A DNA stretch of 64,000 nucleotides, from positions 248,001-312,000 of the forward strand of contig NZ_QNSB01000004.1 in assembly GCF_003315415.1 (NCBI RefSeq), read 5' to 3'. The position numbers and the translations under genes are program-made. The notes beneath the pieces are model-generated. The model searched no databases, was not told where the DNA came from, and was given only the letters and a program-made list of their open reading frames with translations. Source of the DNA: Brevibacterium sanguinis. Lineage in GTDB: Bacteria; Actinomycetota; Actinomycetes; Actinomycetales; Brevibacteriaceae. Positions within the stretch are counted from its first letter, which is position 1; the number at the start of each line of letters is the position of its first letter. Below, piece after piece: positions 27,249 through 35,421 of this stretch.

Positions 27249-27836
27249 TCAGTCGAGGCCGCCTCGGCGGTGGGAGACGGCCGCGTCCCTGAGGTCGCGG
27301 GAGAGCTGCTCCAGTCGCACGCGGACGTCCTCGTCCTCGGCACCTCCCGCGCAGAGGCGGACGAACGCCGCCGCGCGCAGGAGCGCGATGACGACATCGC
27401 CGTGGAACGCTCCGGCGAGGATCTCATCGATGGCGCGGGCCACCTCGGCGGGGCCGGCGGGAAGCTCGACGCCGGCGAGGATCTCGTCCATCCCGATGCC
27501 CTCGCTGAGCCGGCGCTGACCGGTGGCGAACAGGTCGCTGAGCTCGCGGGGCTGGGTGCGAATCCACTCCCGCAGGGCATAGAGTCGCCACAGCGCGCCG
27601 GGGGCCGAGACCGCGGGCGCGCTCGACCACATCTCCGCGATGACCTCGAGGCCGATGTCCTCGGCGAGTTCGACGAACCGTCGGGTGGCGGCCTCATCGC
27701 GGTGCCCGTGCGCATCCCCGAGCAGGAGCGCGGCGGTGGCATGGGAGGTCTCGGAACGGGTGACCGGGTCGGTCGAATCGCTCAGCGATTCGAGATCGGC
27801 CAGGGGGATCGGACGGTGGAATGGTCGCTGTGTCAT
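27249..27836 (-). CDS. conserved hypothetical protein
   Basis: A 195-residue soluble, acidic, mostly helical protein with no membrane segment. It opens with TQRPFHRPIPLADLESLSD and ends in a basic tail (RRGGLD). I do not recognise a domain. A TAGAAT box (27851-27846 on the minus strand) lies 9 bases before the ATG and no Shine-Dalgarno site is visible, so a leaderless or near-leaderless transcript is likely. It is divergent from the next gene across a 172-base gap. Confidence 0.65.
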   Translation of the reverse strand: MTQRPFHRPIPLADLESLSDSTDPVTRSETSHATAALLLGDAHGHRDEAATRRFVELAEDIGLEVIAEMWSSAPAVSAPGALWRLYALREWIRTQPRELSDLFATGQRRLSEGIGMDEILAGVELPAGPAEVARAIDEILAGAFHGDVVIALLRAAAFVRLCAGGAEDEDVRVRLEQLSRDLRDAAVSHRRGGLD

Positions 27837-28008
27837 CGTCGCTCAATTCTAGTCTCCCATGCGCCCGAGGCTGTCGCCATTCGATCAGGGAACACTGGCC
27901 CACCTCACAGTGGCCGCAACTAGACTGACAATCGAATGCGCAGGCGGGAACCACCGTTTCCGACTGCGTCCAGCGGGTTCGCACAGTTCGGACAAGGAAG
28001 GGACTCTC

Positions 28009-28920
28009 GTGGCCAAATCGTATGTGGTGAGAAAAGGGCTGGACCGGGCGGCGAAGATGGCGGTCAACGAGGACGGCACGCTCAATCCCCGTGCTCAGTC
28101 GATGCTGTCGAAGCTGCTCTCCGTGCAGCGGCCCGTCGCCCTGGCCTACGTGCGCAGCCTGCGCCGCAAGCACCCCGAGGCGACGCCCGAAGAGCTCATC
28201 GCGATCATCCGCCGCCATTACCTCACCCTGACGACCTCGGGTGGGGCCGCCGTCGGTGCCACTGCCGCGATTCCGGGACTGGGCACGACAGCGGCCCTCG
28301 GCGTCGCGGCCGCGGAGACCGCCGGGTTCCTCGAGGGCACGGCGCTGTTCGCGCAGGCCGTGTCCGAGATCCACGGACTGCCGGTCAAGGATGCGAATCG
28401 GGCGAATGTGCTGGTCCTCGGCCTCATGCTCGGTGAGGACGGCAAGAACCTCGTCCAGAAGTTCGGCAAGGAGTCCTCCGGTCCCGAAGCGCTCCTGGGC
28501 AACTGGGGCTCGGTAGTGACGAAGCAGCTGCCCGGCCCGTTCGTCGACCTTCTCTTCCGCAAGCTGCGCAAGACGTTCATCCGCAAGTTCGCCGCCCGTG
28601 CCGGCGGTTCGCTCGCAGGGCGTCTGCTCCCCTTCGGCATCGGCGCGGTCATCGGCGGGGTTGTCAACTCCAAGATGGCACGCAAGGTCGCCACCGAGGC
28701 AGACGACGCCTTCGGCCCCGCACCGAGGGTGTTCCCCCTGGAGACCGACCCGGAGTACGTGGCTCCCACGAAGGATCGCACAGTCCTGTCGACCCTGAAG
28801 AACGTGGCCGAGCTGCGGAGGAAGGTCAGGAAGAGCAAGCCGATCGAGAGCGACGTCGTCGAGGAGGCCGTCGCCATCGAAGGTCCCGGCGAGCGGGTCG
28901 CGGAAGGGACGGAGAAGTAG
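28009..28920 (+). CDS. conserved hypothetical protein with hydrophobic centre
   Basis: A 303-residue protein. Residues about 1-70 are basic and helical (AKSYVVRKGLDRAAKMAVNE). Residues 75-120 form a Gly/Ala-rich hydrophobic stretch (GGAAVGATAAIPGLGTTAAL), and another lies near residue 205 (GRLLPFGIGAVIGGVVN). The C-terminus is charged. The glycine-rich hydrophobic part resembles membrane-associated proteins of the EcsC type, but I cannot assign it firmly. The GTG has AAGGAAGG 7 bases upstream; the open frame continues upstream without a ribosome site. Confidence 0.7.
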   Translation: MAKSYVVRKGLDRAAKMAVNEDGTLNPRAQSMLSKLLSVQRPVALAYVRSLRRKHPEATPEELIAIIRRHYLTLTTSGGAAVGATAAIPGLGTTAALGVAAAETAGFLEGTALFAQAVSEIHGLPVKDANRANVLVLGLMLGEDGKNLVQKFGKESSGPEALLGNWGSVVTKQLPGPFVDLLFRKLRKTFIRKFAARAGGSLAGRLLPFGIGAVIGGVVNSKMARKVATEADDAFGPAPRVFPLETDPEYVAPTKDRTVLSTLKNVAELRRKVRKSKPIESDVVEEAVAIEGPGERVAEGTEK

Positions 28921-28930
28921 GCCTTCCCGT

Positions 28931-28960
28931 TTGGGAAAACCTTTCGCCTCCCTCTAGTAT
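28931..28960 (+). promoter_or_regulatory. tRNA-Lys promoter
   Basis: TTGGGA (28931-28936) and TAGTAT (28955-28960) with an 18-base spacer, 51 bases before the mature tRNA. A short hairpin (TTCCC/GGGAA, 28924-28937) that overlaps the -35 may be the end of the upstream gene. Confidence 0.45.
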
Positions 28961-29011
28961 TGGTGAGTCTCCGACTGTGTGCGCGACCCTGTGCGCGCTC
29001 ATGCCGGGGCG

Positions 29012-29087
29012 GGGCCTCTAGCTCAGTTGGTAGAGCAGCGGACTTTTAATCCGCGGGTCGTGGGTTCGATCCCCACGGGGCCCACCA
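29012..29087 (+). tRNA. tRNA-Lys (anticodon UUU)
   Basis: A 76-base cloverleaf including encoded CCA. Acceptor GGGCCTC (29012-29018) pairs with GGGGCCC (29077-29083, one T-G wobble). The D stem is GCTC/GAGC, the anticodon stem GCGGA/TCCGC with loop CTTTTAA giving anticodon UUU, and the T stem GTGGG/CCCAC with TTCGATC. Discriminator A is at 29084 and CCA at 29085-29087. tRNA genes of this kind often serve as integration sites; the AT-richer patch begins directly after it. Confidence 0.97.
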
Positions 29088-29236
29088 GATTTGACCAGGC
29101 AAACTGACCGCAATTCCGAAGTTCACCGCTTCGAGGCTGCATCGTTCTTGACGGATTTTGAACTGCCACCGCGTACCGCGCGTTATCTCGGGACAGCTCG
29201 TCCTTCCAGTACTGGTCCCCGGCTTATCTGCCGAAG

Positions 29237-29575
29237 TCACACTGGTGTCCCCACAGGTGCACGTGAGTGCGTATCCACTCGTGGACTTGCGAGCGTCTCC
29301 AGCTCGACGAGCCTGTTAGCCCACTCCTCGGTCATCAAAATGAGCGTGGCGCCATTGTCGGCTTTGAGTCGGCAGGAGCCTCGAGGGAGGTCGAGGCCAG
29401 CCTCCAACTGTGAGTGCGTGCAAGCGATCTGATCCTTTCCAGCAGTGAAGTGGAAGCGGATGAACTCGCCGCAGACCCGAGCGCGGAGCCGCTTGAAGTC
29501 ATGGTGTTCGAGCATCCACCGAGGCGTGTTTGACTCGTTCACCCGTTCTATTATGGTGACGAGTCGGCACGGCAC
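29237..29575 (-). CDS. doubtful small ORF in the acquired patch
   Basis: A 112-codon frame from GTG 29575. The product (VPCRLVTIIERVNESN..., then a mixed alpha/beta pattern) has ordinary composition and no stop in frame, but there is no ribosome site and no recognised domain. The frame is open still further upstream. It is divergent from the gene at 29656. Codon use is mixed, as expected for foreign DNA. It could be a real small protein or chance. Confidence 0.3.
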   Translation of the reverse strand: MPCRLVTIIERVNESNTPRWMLEHHDFKRLRARVCGEFIRFHFTAGKDQIACTHSQLEAGLDLPRGSCRLKADNGATLILMTEEWANRLVELETLASPRVDTHSRAPVGTPV

Positions 29576-29655
29576 ACCGCGCAGTATGAATACTAGATCG
29601 CCAAGTCGCGAGCTAGATTCCAAGGAAGACGAGGCACTCACGGGGAGAAGTAGGA

Positions 29656-30600
29656 ATGGTTGACAGTACATGGGCACCCGGGGACTGGCTGACACTGACC
29701 ACAGCGGCTGGCACGATGGTTCTTGCAATTGCGGCGATTTGGCAAGGGTGCATCACCAGACGACAGATTAAAGCAAACGAGCAGCAATTAAAGATTAGCG
29801 CGAGGCAAGCAACCTCCGGCGAGAAATCAGCTAGCGCCGCAGTCGATGTACACCGAGAATCTATCCGGGCGCGGGTTGATCAGTTTGCACCCCGCGTGGT
29901 TGCGTTCTTCGAGAAGCCGGAAGGACCATACTGGAACACTGCCCAAACAGGAATTCCCTACGCAAATGATAACCGGCTCCTCGATCGTCAAGCCACCGAA
30001 ACTCCACGGAATAAAAGTCACGAATTTGTCTTCCCGCAAGACAGCGGGACGTTTCTCTGGTTCCGAGGGCGTGGAGCGCTAATTAACGAAGGGGAAACAA
30101 GTGCGCGCGTGCGCTTGGAAACACAATGGCGATTCATAGAGGGAGTTAACTTCATAACAGGAGAATTCACCCCGCTGCCGCACCTCACAGACAACTCAAT
30201 AAATTCAGAGGCGATTTTACCTCCCGGCGCTGCCGCTCTATTCGAATGGGCAGACGGTCATACCGTGGGAGAATGGGCCGATGCGTATAGCAACCCAGAG
30301 CCTCCCCGGCCTGGCGGCGATATATGGCTATGGATCACCGTTTTTGATCCGCGAGGAGTTGGAGTCATAGATACTATCGAAGCACGCTTCGCACCCGAAG
30401 TGATATCACCTGTCTCTAGCAGGGTCGGTCATTGGATGGTTAACGACTCGTCGCACTTCGGGCCAGTTTATGCCCTTCCTATCACGAGAGAATACGTCAA
30501 CGAGGGCGCGAACACTGAAAACCTGAAGCACATGCGTCAGCACTTTAGAGCCTATGAGGAGAAACTAGCCTCCGAAGGAGAGAATGAGGATAGATCGTAA
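29656..30600 (+). CDS. membrane-anchored protein of unknown function
   Basis: A 314-residue protein. One hydrophobic helix (about residues 10-31, LTLTTAAGTMVLAIAAIWQG) is followed by a polar coiled-coil-like stretch (RRQIKANEQQLKISARQA, residues 36-60) and a soluble domain rich in beta strands and aromatic residues. The layout resembles single-TM proteins found near mobile elements in actinobacteria, but I recognise no domain. The ATG has GGGGAG 8 bases upstream. Codon use is AT-shifted against its neighbours, a sign of transfer. A strong hairpin follows the stop. Confidence 0.75.
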   Translation: MVDSTWAPGDWLTLTTAAGTMVLAIAAIWQGCITRRQIKANEQQLKISARQATSGEKSASAAVDVHRESIRARVDQFAPRVVAFFEKPEGPYWNTAQTGIPYANDNRLLDRQATETPRNKSHEFVFPQDSGTFLWFRGRGALINEGETSARVRLETQWRFIEGVNFITGEFTPLPHLTDNSINSEAILPPGAAALFEWADGHTVGEWADAYSNPEPPRPGGDIWLWITVFDPRGVGVIDTIEARFAPEVISPVSSRVGHWMVNDSSHFGPVYALPITREYVNEGANTENLKHMRQHFRAYEEKLASEGENEDRS

Positions 30601-30603
30601 GCC

Positions 30604-30654
30604 AATGAGAAATACGCCCTCACCGCCCAAAAGCGTGAGGGGGAAATTCTCATT
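30604..30654 (+). terminator. long hairpin after the unknown gene
   Basis: Imperfect palindrome with outer arms AATGAGAA (30604-30611) and TTCTCATT (30647-30654) and inner arms CCCTCAC (30617-30623) and GTGAGGG (30635-30641). It begins 3 bases after the stop codon of the 314-residue protein. Confidence 0.75.
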
Positions 30655-30926
30655 CCACTATCCTCAACGAGAGGGCCCAGCACGAGGCAAAATCATATTG
30701 ATGTTATGCAAAGATCTATACACTGCTTCGCCATGCTTGCAATGTTCCCCCTGCGTATAGCCGTCATGCTCAACGCGACGGTTCATTCCAAGGAATCGGG
30801 ACAACCTGCCGCGACTGACGTTTACCAGCCACACCTGGAACGAGTATGTTGCACGGGATGAGCGAACGACGAAACTTCGACTCGCGCCAAACCGTTTCGC
30901 TCACACTTTACGCGTTTAACGGATAC

Positions 30927-31276
30927 TCAGGTGGCTCCCCCATCCCCCTGGGCAATCGACTCAATGTCGAGCGAGACACGATACTTGGCGTCAAGGTCTG
31001 CTAGTTCGTCATAACAGATCCTGACTCTGGCGGCGCGCAGATTCGCATCGCCCTGCCTGGATACTGGCCTCGACTTCTTCCCGCGACAGACCAGTAAAAT
31101 TCCTACTCCCCTTAGTGCTTCGGTTCTGTGATCGAACTTGGCCCTACACGGTGGCGCGGTGCACCTTTAAGCGCTCAGCCAACTCGTTTACAGGCACTTC
31201 GGCAGCCTAGGCATCCACCAGCGCGGCTCGATCCTGGACGTTCAGACGAGTTTGAACGCCGGGCGATTTTCTGATC
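30927..31276 (-). pseudogene. decayed recombinase-type helix-turn-helix gene
   Basis: Read on the minus strand from about 31276, one frame gives a helix-turn-helix pattern of the kind at the end of serine recombinases and resolvases: QTRLNVQDRAALVDA, a stop (TAG), then AAEVPVNELAERLKVHRATV, a second TAG, then FTGLSREEVEASIQAG. After about 31035 the similarity shifts frame and continues as YDELADLDAKYRVSLDIESI up to a stop at 30927, which again looks like an HTH unit. Two in-frame stops plus a frameshift mark it as inactive. No catalytic domain is left. Confidence 0.6.
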
Positions 31277-31344
31277 GCCGGGCCGCGCACGCCTCGATAT
31301 CTTTACGAGAGGGCGATGAGGTTGCCCGCCTCGATGCCACTCGA

Positions 31345-31638
31345 TCAGTCGTCGCTGCTCCGCAGCTGTCGGCGGGCCGAGAGGAGCTCGACCTCGGGGA
31401 GTTCGGCGACGTAGCGCTCGACCTGGTCGAGGATCTCGACCACGCGACCGCTGTCCGCAGCGACCAGGCCCACTCCGATGGCGGCTCTCCGATACAGGTC
31501 CAGGTGGTCGACCTCGGCCACCGAGACGTCATGCCTGCGCCTGATCCCTGCCAGGATCGGACGCACCACGGCCCGCTTGGCCTTCAGCGAATGCACGTCG
31601 CCCAGTCGCAGGTCGAATTCGATCCACCCGATCCACAT
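31345..31638 (-). CDS. DUF503 family protein
   Basis: A 97-residue protein of the DUF503 (YlxP-like) family. The N-terminal MWIGWIEFDLRLGDVHSLKAKR and the VAEVDHLDLYRRAAIGVGLVAAD segment are typical. YlxP-like proteins are small RNA-associated or ribosome-related proteins of unclear role, usually near rbfA/infB in other genomes but alone here. The open frame continues 25 residues upstream; ATG 31638 matches the conserved family start. Confidence 0.88.
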   Translation of the reverse strand: MWIGWIEFDLRLGDVHSLKAKRAVVRPILAGIRRRHDVSVAEVDHLDLYRRAAIGVGLVAADSGRVVEILDQVERYVAELPEVELLSARRQLRSSDD

Positions 31639-31813
31639 CGTTCCATTATGCCGCCGAGGAACGCGGCACCGGAATCGACCGGACCGGCTGTCGCCGGGCC
31701 GGCCCGATGCCACCGTGCCGCATCGGCCTTTCCGACAGCGGAATGCCGCCCACTAGAATCGGCACCGAACGATCGACGGTTCGAGTCGATCCATGGTTCG
31801 AGGGAGGATCCGC

Positions 31814-32275
31814 ATGTCCGACGATGAGGCGGTCTCCGAGCTGCACCGACGGCTGCTCACCGCCTGGAACAGTCGCGATGACGCGGCGATGGCCGAGTGC
31901 TTCTCGGACGATGGCCTGCTGATCGGTTTCGACGGCAGCGTGGCCGACGGTCGAGAGGCCATCCTCGACCATCTCACTCCGATCTTCGCCGATCACCCCA
32001 CGGCCGCTTATGTCGCGATCGTCCGCTCCGTCCGCAGGGCGGGCGACGCCTCGGTGCTCCTCGCTGATGCCGGAATGGTCCCGCCGGGAGCGGACGAGAT
32101 CAACCCCGAGGCGAACGCACGGCAGACTGTCGTGGCCGCGTCCACCCCCGGTGGTTGGCGGGTGACACTGTTCCAGACCACTCCAGCGGCTCTGCACTGG
32201 GACGACGCGGGTCGTCAGGCCCTGACCGCAGAGCTCGACGCCGCCTGCGCCGAGCGAGGACCGCTGCGCGGCTGA
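31814..32275 (+). CDS. SnoaL/DUF4440-like NTF2-fold protein
   Basis: A 153-residue protein of the NTF2 superfamily (SgcJ/EcaC or DUF4440 type). The helix LHRRLLTAWNSRDDAAMAECF with DDGLLIGFDGS and GREAILDHLTPIFADHP is the usual pattern. Such proteins form small cone-shaped barrels used as enzymes or ligand binders; the ligand is unknown. ATG 31814 has GGAGG upstream. Confidence 0.8.
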   Translation: MSDDEAVSELHRRLLTAWNSRDDAAMAECFSDDGLLIGFDGSVADGREAILDHLTPIFADHPTAAYVAIVRSVRRAGDASVLLADAGMVPPGADEINPEANARQTVVAASTPGGWRVTLFQTTPAALHWDDAGRQALTAELDAACAERGPLRG

Positions 32276-32283
32276 GCGGCTCG

Positions 32284-32538
32284 TCAGCGCCCGATGGACC
32301 CGCGTCCGAGGGAGCGTTCGAGGGGAATGGAACCGTCCTGCCACGGGGTGAGGACCCAGGCGATGAGGTAGGCGCCGATCCCGATGACCGGCAGCAGGGA
32401 GGCCACGAGGGTGAGCAGGCGGACGAGCCACACATTCATCCCCAGTGACTTGGCGAGTCCTCCTGCGATGCCGCCGACGAGCCTCTGCGGTCCGCGTCGG
32501 TAGCCTGATTTCCGGATTGCGTTGAAGATGCTGTTCAT
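32284..32538 (-). CDS. PspC-domain membrane protein
   Basis: An 84-residue protein with the PspC pattern: basic RRGPQRLVGGIAGGLAKSLGM near residue 15, then one membrane helix (VRLLTLVASLLPVIGIGAYLIAWVL, about residues 40-64). PspC domains sense membrane stress. It is only 8 bases from the convergent end of the SnoaL-like gene. Confidence 0.85.
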   Translation of the reverse strand: MNSIFNAIRKSGYRRGPQRLVGGIAGGLAKSLGMNVWLVRLLTLVASLLPVIGIGAYLIAWVLTPWQDGSIPLERSLGRGSIGR

Positions 32539-32667
32539 GTCTTCGACCCTACGCGTCGCGCCTCTGCGTCACCTTGGAGCCAGCCGTCGTTCGCATGGGG
32601 GCTATCCCCCGCGGCACGTGCTCTCCTAGTCTTGACGTGTCCCATCGATCGACGAGGAAGATCCGCC

Positions 32668-33177
32668 ATGCCACAGCACCCGACCACCGTCCGTCCGCTC
32701 GAGGGCTCCGACGAGCCTCGCTGGCGTGAGCTCTTCCGCGGCTACCGCGAGTTCTACCGGCTCCAGGATTCCGAGGACGTCGTCTCACGCGTGTGGTCAT
32801 GGCTGACCGATCCCGACCACGAATGCCAGGGTCTCGTCGCCGAGGCCCAGGGCGAAGTCGTGGCCCTCGCCCACTTCCGCCGGTTCTCCCGCCCCTCGAC
32901 CGGAACCGTCGGGATCTGGCTCGATGATCTCTTCACCGCCCCCGAGGCGCGCGGCCGCGGCGCCGCCCGTGCCCTGATCTCCCGACTGCAGCAGATCGCC
33001 GGAGCCGAGGGGCGCTCGGTCGTCCGCTGGATCACCGCGGAGGACAACCATCAGGCCCAGGCGCTCTACGACCAGGTCGCCGCGCGCACGCACTGGGTGA
33101 CCTACGATGCGGTCCCGGCCAGCGCCGCGCCCTCGGGAGAGGGACTGGCTCCCGATCACGGGTCGGCGGACAGGTGA
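32668..33177 (+). CDS. GNAT-family N-acetyltransferase
   Basis: A 169-residue acetyltransferase. GNAT motif A is seen as LDDLFTAPEARGRGAARALI and motif B as RWITAEDNHQAQALYDQVA. The N-terminal TVRPLEGSDEPRWRELFRGYREFY is typical of small-molecule acetyltransferases of this group. ATG 32668 is preceded by GAGGAAG; the longer open frame has no ribosome site. The next gene starts within or just after its end. Confidence 0.88.
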   Translation: MPQHPTTVRPLEGSDEPRWRELFRGYREFYRLQDSEDVVSRVWSWLTDPDHECQGLVAEAQGEVVALAHFRRFSRPSTGTVGIWLDDLFTAPEARGRGAARALISRLQQIAGAEGRSVVRWITAEDNHQAQALYDQVAARTHWVTYDAVPASAAPSGEGLAPDHGSADR

Positions 33178-33200
33178 CGGCGGAGAGGCGGGAGACCACG

Positions 33201-33941
33201 ATGGTGACGAACGCGATGGAGACGAACGAGTACGGTCAGCCGATCGGTGAGGCGCTGTCGGACTGGAGACCGGCCCGGCTGCCCGACGCGCAGCGGCTGG
33301 AGGGCCGATACTGCGTGCTCGAGCGCCTTGATCCGGACCGGCATGCCGAGGACCTCTATGCCGCGCACTCGTCCGCACCGGACGGCCGCGACTGGACGTA
33401 CATGCCGGTGGGACCCTTCGACTCCGTCGAGGACCATCACGCCTGGGTGATCGATGCCGCCGCGCAGACCGACCCGCGCCACTATGCGGTCGTCGACACC
33501 CGGACCGGGCGCGCCCTGGGCACGCTCTCCCTCATGCGCCACGATCCGGAGAACGGTGCCATCGAGGTCGGGTACGTCGCGTTCTCGCCGCTGCTGCAGC
33601 GCACCCCGGCGTCGACGGAGGCCCAGTACCTCCTCATGCGCCATGCCTTCGACGACCTCGGCTACCGGCGCTACGAATGGAAGTGCAACTCGCTCAACGA
33701 GCCGTCGCTGCGGGCCGCGGCTCGACTCGGATTCACGTTCGAAGGGACCTTCCGCCAGGCTCAGGTGGTCAAGGGACGCAATCGGGACACGTCCTGGTTC
33801 TCTCTGCTCGACACGGAGTGGCCGCGGGTCCGCTCGGCCTTCGAGGCCTGGCTCGCCCCCTCGAACTTCACTGCCGCGGGAGAGCAGATCACCTCATTGC
33901 AGGCGGCACAGGCGCCTCAGGCGAAGACGCTGAGGGCGTAG
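33201..33941 (+). CDS. RimJ/RimL-type N-acetyltransferase
   Basis: A 246-residue GNAT protein of the RimJ/RimL group: GRYCVLERLDPDRHAEDLYA, YAVVDTRTGRALGTLSLMRH, IEVGYVAFSPLLQRTPASTEA and YRRYEWKCNSLNEPSLRAAARLGFTFEG. Members acetylate N-termini or amino groups of small molecules; this long form with the internal TPASTEA is common in actinobacteria and proteobacteria. ATG 33201 has GGGAG 8 bases upstream; a GTG at 33174 overlapping the previous stop (GTGA) is an alternative start. Its 3' end overlaps the convergent chaA-like gene by 25 bases. Confidence 0.85.
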   Translation: MVTNAMETNEYGQPIGEALSDWRPARLPDAQRLEGRYCVLERLDPDRHAEDLYAAHSSAPDGRDWTYMPVGPFDSVEDHHAWVIDAAAQTDPRHYAVVDTRTGRALGTLSLMRHDPENGAIEVGYVAFSPLLQRTPASTEAQYLLMRHAFDDLGYRRYEWKCNSLNEPSLRAAARLGFTFEGTFRQAQVVKGRNRDTSWFSLLDTEWPRVRSAFEAWLAPSNFTAAGEQITSLQAAQAPQAKTLRA

Positions 33942-35068
33942 AGGACGAAGAGGAGCAGGTGCGGGGCGCCGTGGAGAGCCGTGACCCGGCCGCCGCCGAA
34001 CGTCGTGAGGGTGAGCAGGAGGGTGACTCCGAGGAGGACGAGGTTCGCGGGGGTCTCGGCGAGGACGACGCTCTGCCCGGTGAGCAGGCCGATCGCCAGC
34101 ACCGCCGGGATCGTCAGCCCCACCGTCGAGACGAGCGCCCCGTGGCACAGGTTGCTCACCCTCTGGATCTCTCCCATGTGCGCGGCGCGGATGGTGGTGA
34201 TCGTCTCGGGCAGGAAGACGATCATCGCGATGAGGATCCCCGACAGCGCGGTCGGCGCCCCCACCCGGCCGAGCCCGTCGTCGAGGAGGGCGGCCATGTC
34301 ATGGGAGAGGAGGACGATGGGGACGACGGTGAGCACGAGCACCACCGTCCGCGCGATCACCTCGGCGCGGTGGACGGAGAGCACCTGAACGATCGACGCG
34401 GGGACCGCCTCGGCGGATGTGGGCGACGACGCCGAGGCGACCTCCCGGAAGTCCTCGCTCTGGGCACCCATCTGCCTGACCAGGAAGAAGGCGTAGAGGA
34501 TCACCGTGAGGACGATGATCGGGACCTCCTGAGCCGCCGAGTACTCCCCTCTCGCGCCGATCACCGCGGGCAGGGCGAACGCCACGGCCGTGAGGACGAC
34601 GAGCATCGACAGGTACGCCGACGCCCCCGCCCGGTTGGGCCGGAGCCGGGCATGGCACAGCCCGCCGACGAGCAGGGCCGCGCCGACGACGAGGTTGAGG
34701 ATGATCATCGACACCGCCATGACGGAGTCGCGCGCGATCGTCGCGTGCTCGCCGGGCCCCAGCATCACCGCGGAGATGAGGATGACCTCGATGAGCACGA
34801 TCGACAGGGTGAGCACCAGGGTGCCGTAGGGGTCGCCGAGGCGGTGGGCCAGATGCTCGGCCTCGGCCACGACCCCGAACGCGCAGACGACGATGACGAC
34901 GACGATCGCGGTGAGGACCGCGACGAGGGCGGGCCCGGGAAGGGACGCGGAGAGGGCCGGTCCAGCGATGATCGTGAGGAGGAAGGCGCCCCAGCCCAGT
35001 CCCAGTCGGAGGAGGGCGGTCGGAGTGAGAACGGTTCGGAATGTCGTTTGTCGAAGTGTCTGCGTCAA
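33917..35068 (-). CDS. chaA: ChaA-like calcium/proton exchanger
   Basis: A 383-residue cation exchanger of the CaCA superfamily with eleven or so helices. The two alpha repeats are visible: AEAEHLAHRLGDPYGTLVLT with SIVLIEVILISAVML, and FLPETITTIRAAHMGEIQRV with NLCHGALVSTVGLTIP, each with the acidic residue that binds cation. ChaA exports Ca2+, Na+ or K+ in exchange for protons. The only plausible start is TTG 35068; an ATG a few bases upstream is in another frame. A Ser/Ala-rich loop near residue 225 separates the halves. Confidence 0.85.
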   Translation of the reverse strand: MTQTLRQTTFRTVLTPTALLRLGLGWGAFLLTIIAGPALSASLPGPALVAVLTAIVVVIVVCAFGVVAEAEHLAHRLGDPYGTLVLTLSIVLIEVILISAVMLGPGEHATIARDSVMAVSMIILNLVVGAALLVGGLCHARLRPNRAGASAYLSMLVVLTAVAFALPAVIGARGEYSAAQEVPIIVLTVILYAFFLVRQMGAQSEDFREVASASSPTSAEAVPASIVQVLSVHRAEVIARTVVLVLTVVPIVLLSHDMAALLDDGLGRVGAPTALSGILIAMIVFLPETITTIRAAHMGEIQRVSNLCHGALVSTVGLTIPAVLAIGLLTGQSVVLAETPANLVLLGVTLLLTLTTFGGGRVTALHGAPHLLLFVLYALSVFA

Positions 35069-35146
35069 CGCTCATCCGGGCTTCTGCAGGGCCGTCCCAG
35101 CTCGTGCTCCCACCGGCGGGTCGTCCCGCAGGCAACTGTCCCCACC

Positions 35147-35311
35147 ATGCTAACGGGTGCCGTCGCGCGTCGCCTCTGCCCGCCCCACGGACGAAGCGCA
35201 CTCGCGTTCGACGGGCAGTTCCTCGCCGCCAACGCCGGATTCGACCTCACGGAGAACCCGGCCGTCCTCGATCTGGCGCACGCGGTCCTGCACCGGCGGC
35301 TGGAGGGCTGA
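35147..35311 (+). CDS. possible 54-residue protein or gene fragment
   Basis: A 55-codon frame from ATG 35147. Codon third positions are almost all G or C and the product has protein-like composition (RSALAFDGQFLAANAGFDLT followed by an amphipathic helix LDLAHAVLHRRLEG). There is no clear ribosome site. It could be a small gene, or the surviving C-terminus of a lost gene. It sits in the 353-base gap between the divergent chaA and the next membrane protein gene; the rest of that gap shows nothing. Confidence 0.4.
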   Translation: MLTGAVARRLCPPHGRSALAFDGQFLAANAGFDLTENPAVLDLAHAVLHRRLEG

Positions 35312-35421
35312 ACCGCCCGGAGTTCCGGGCGCCGGGCCCTGGTGCCCGGGACACCGGACGGAGGACCGTGGACCTCACGCACCCCGCCGATCAGCGGCAG
35401 GGCATTCACGCAGGAGGTCTC

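Larger units (their letters stand above)
29088..31276. other. AT-richer patch next to tRNA-Lys, probable acquired DNA
   Basis: From the tRNA 3' end to about 31276 the sequence is clearly less GC-rich than both flanks, with many A/T third codon positions (for example ATA, TTA and AAA codons in the gene at 29656). It contains one good unknown gene, one doubtful ORF and a decayed recombinase-like HTH gene. I looked for a second copy of the tRNA 3' end near the right border and did not find one, so no attachment site pair can be given. The 30661-30926 stretch holds nothing I can identify. Confidence 0.6.

Noticed and set aside
29046..29240. 64-residue minus-strand ORF running across the tRNA-Lys gene (ends WAPWGSNPRPAD)
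   Set aside because: This is the familiar false protein from reading the T arm of a tRNA on the opposite strand.
29091..29432. 113-codon plus-strand ORF just after the tRNA
   Set aside because: TTG start with no ribosome site, Ser/Arg-rich product, overlaps an opposite frame of similar quality.
30661..30926. Possible short genes in the AT-richer stretch
   Set aside because: All frames are short, lack ribosome sites and show no recognisable pattern.
31240..31345. Second copy of the tRNA 3' end as attachment site of the patch
   Set aside because: No match to the tRNA-Lys T arm or acceptor was found near the right border.
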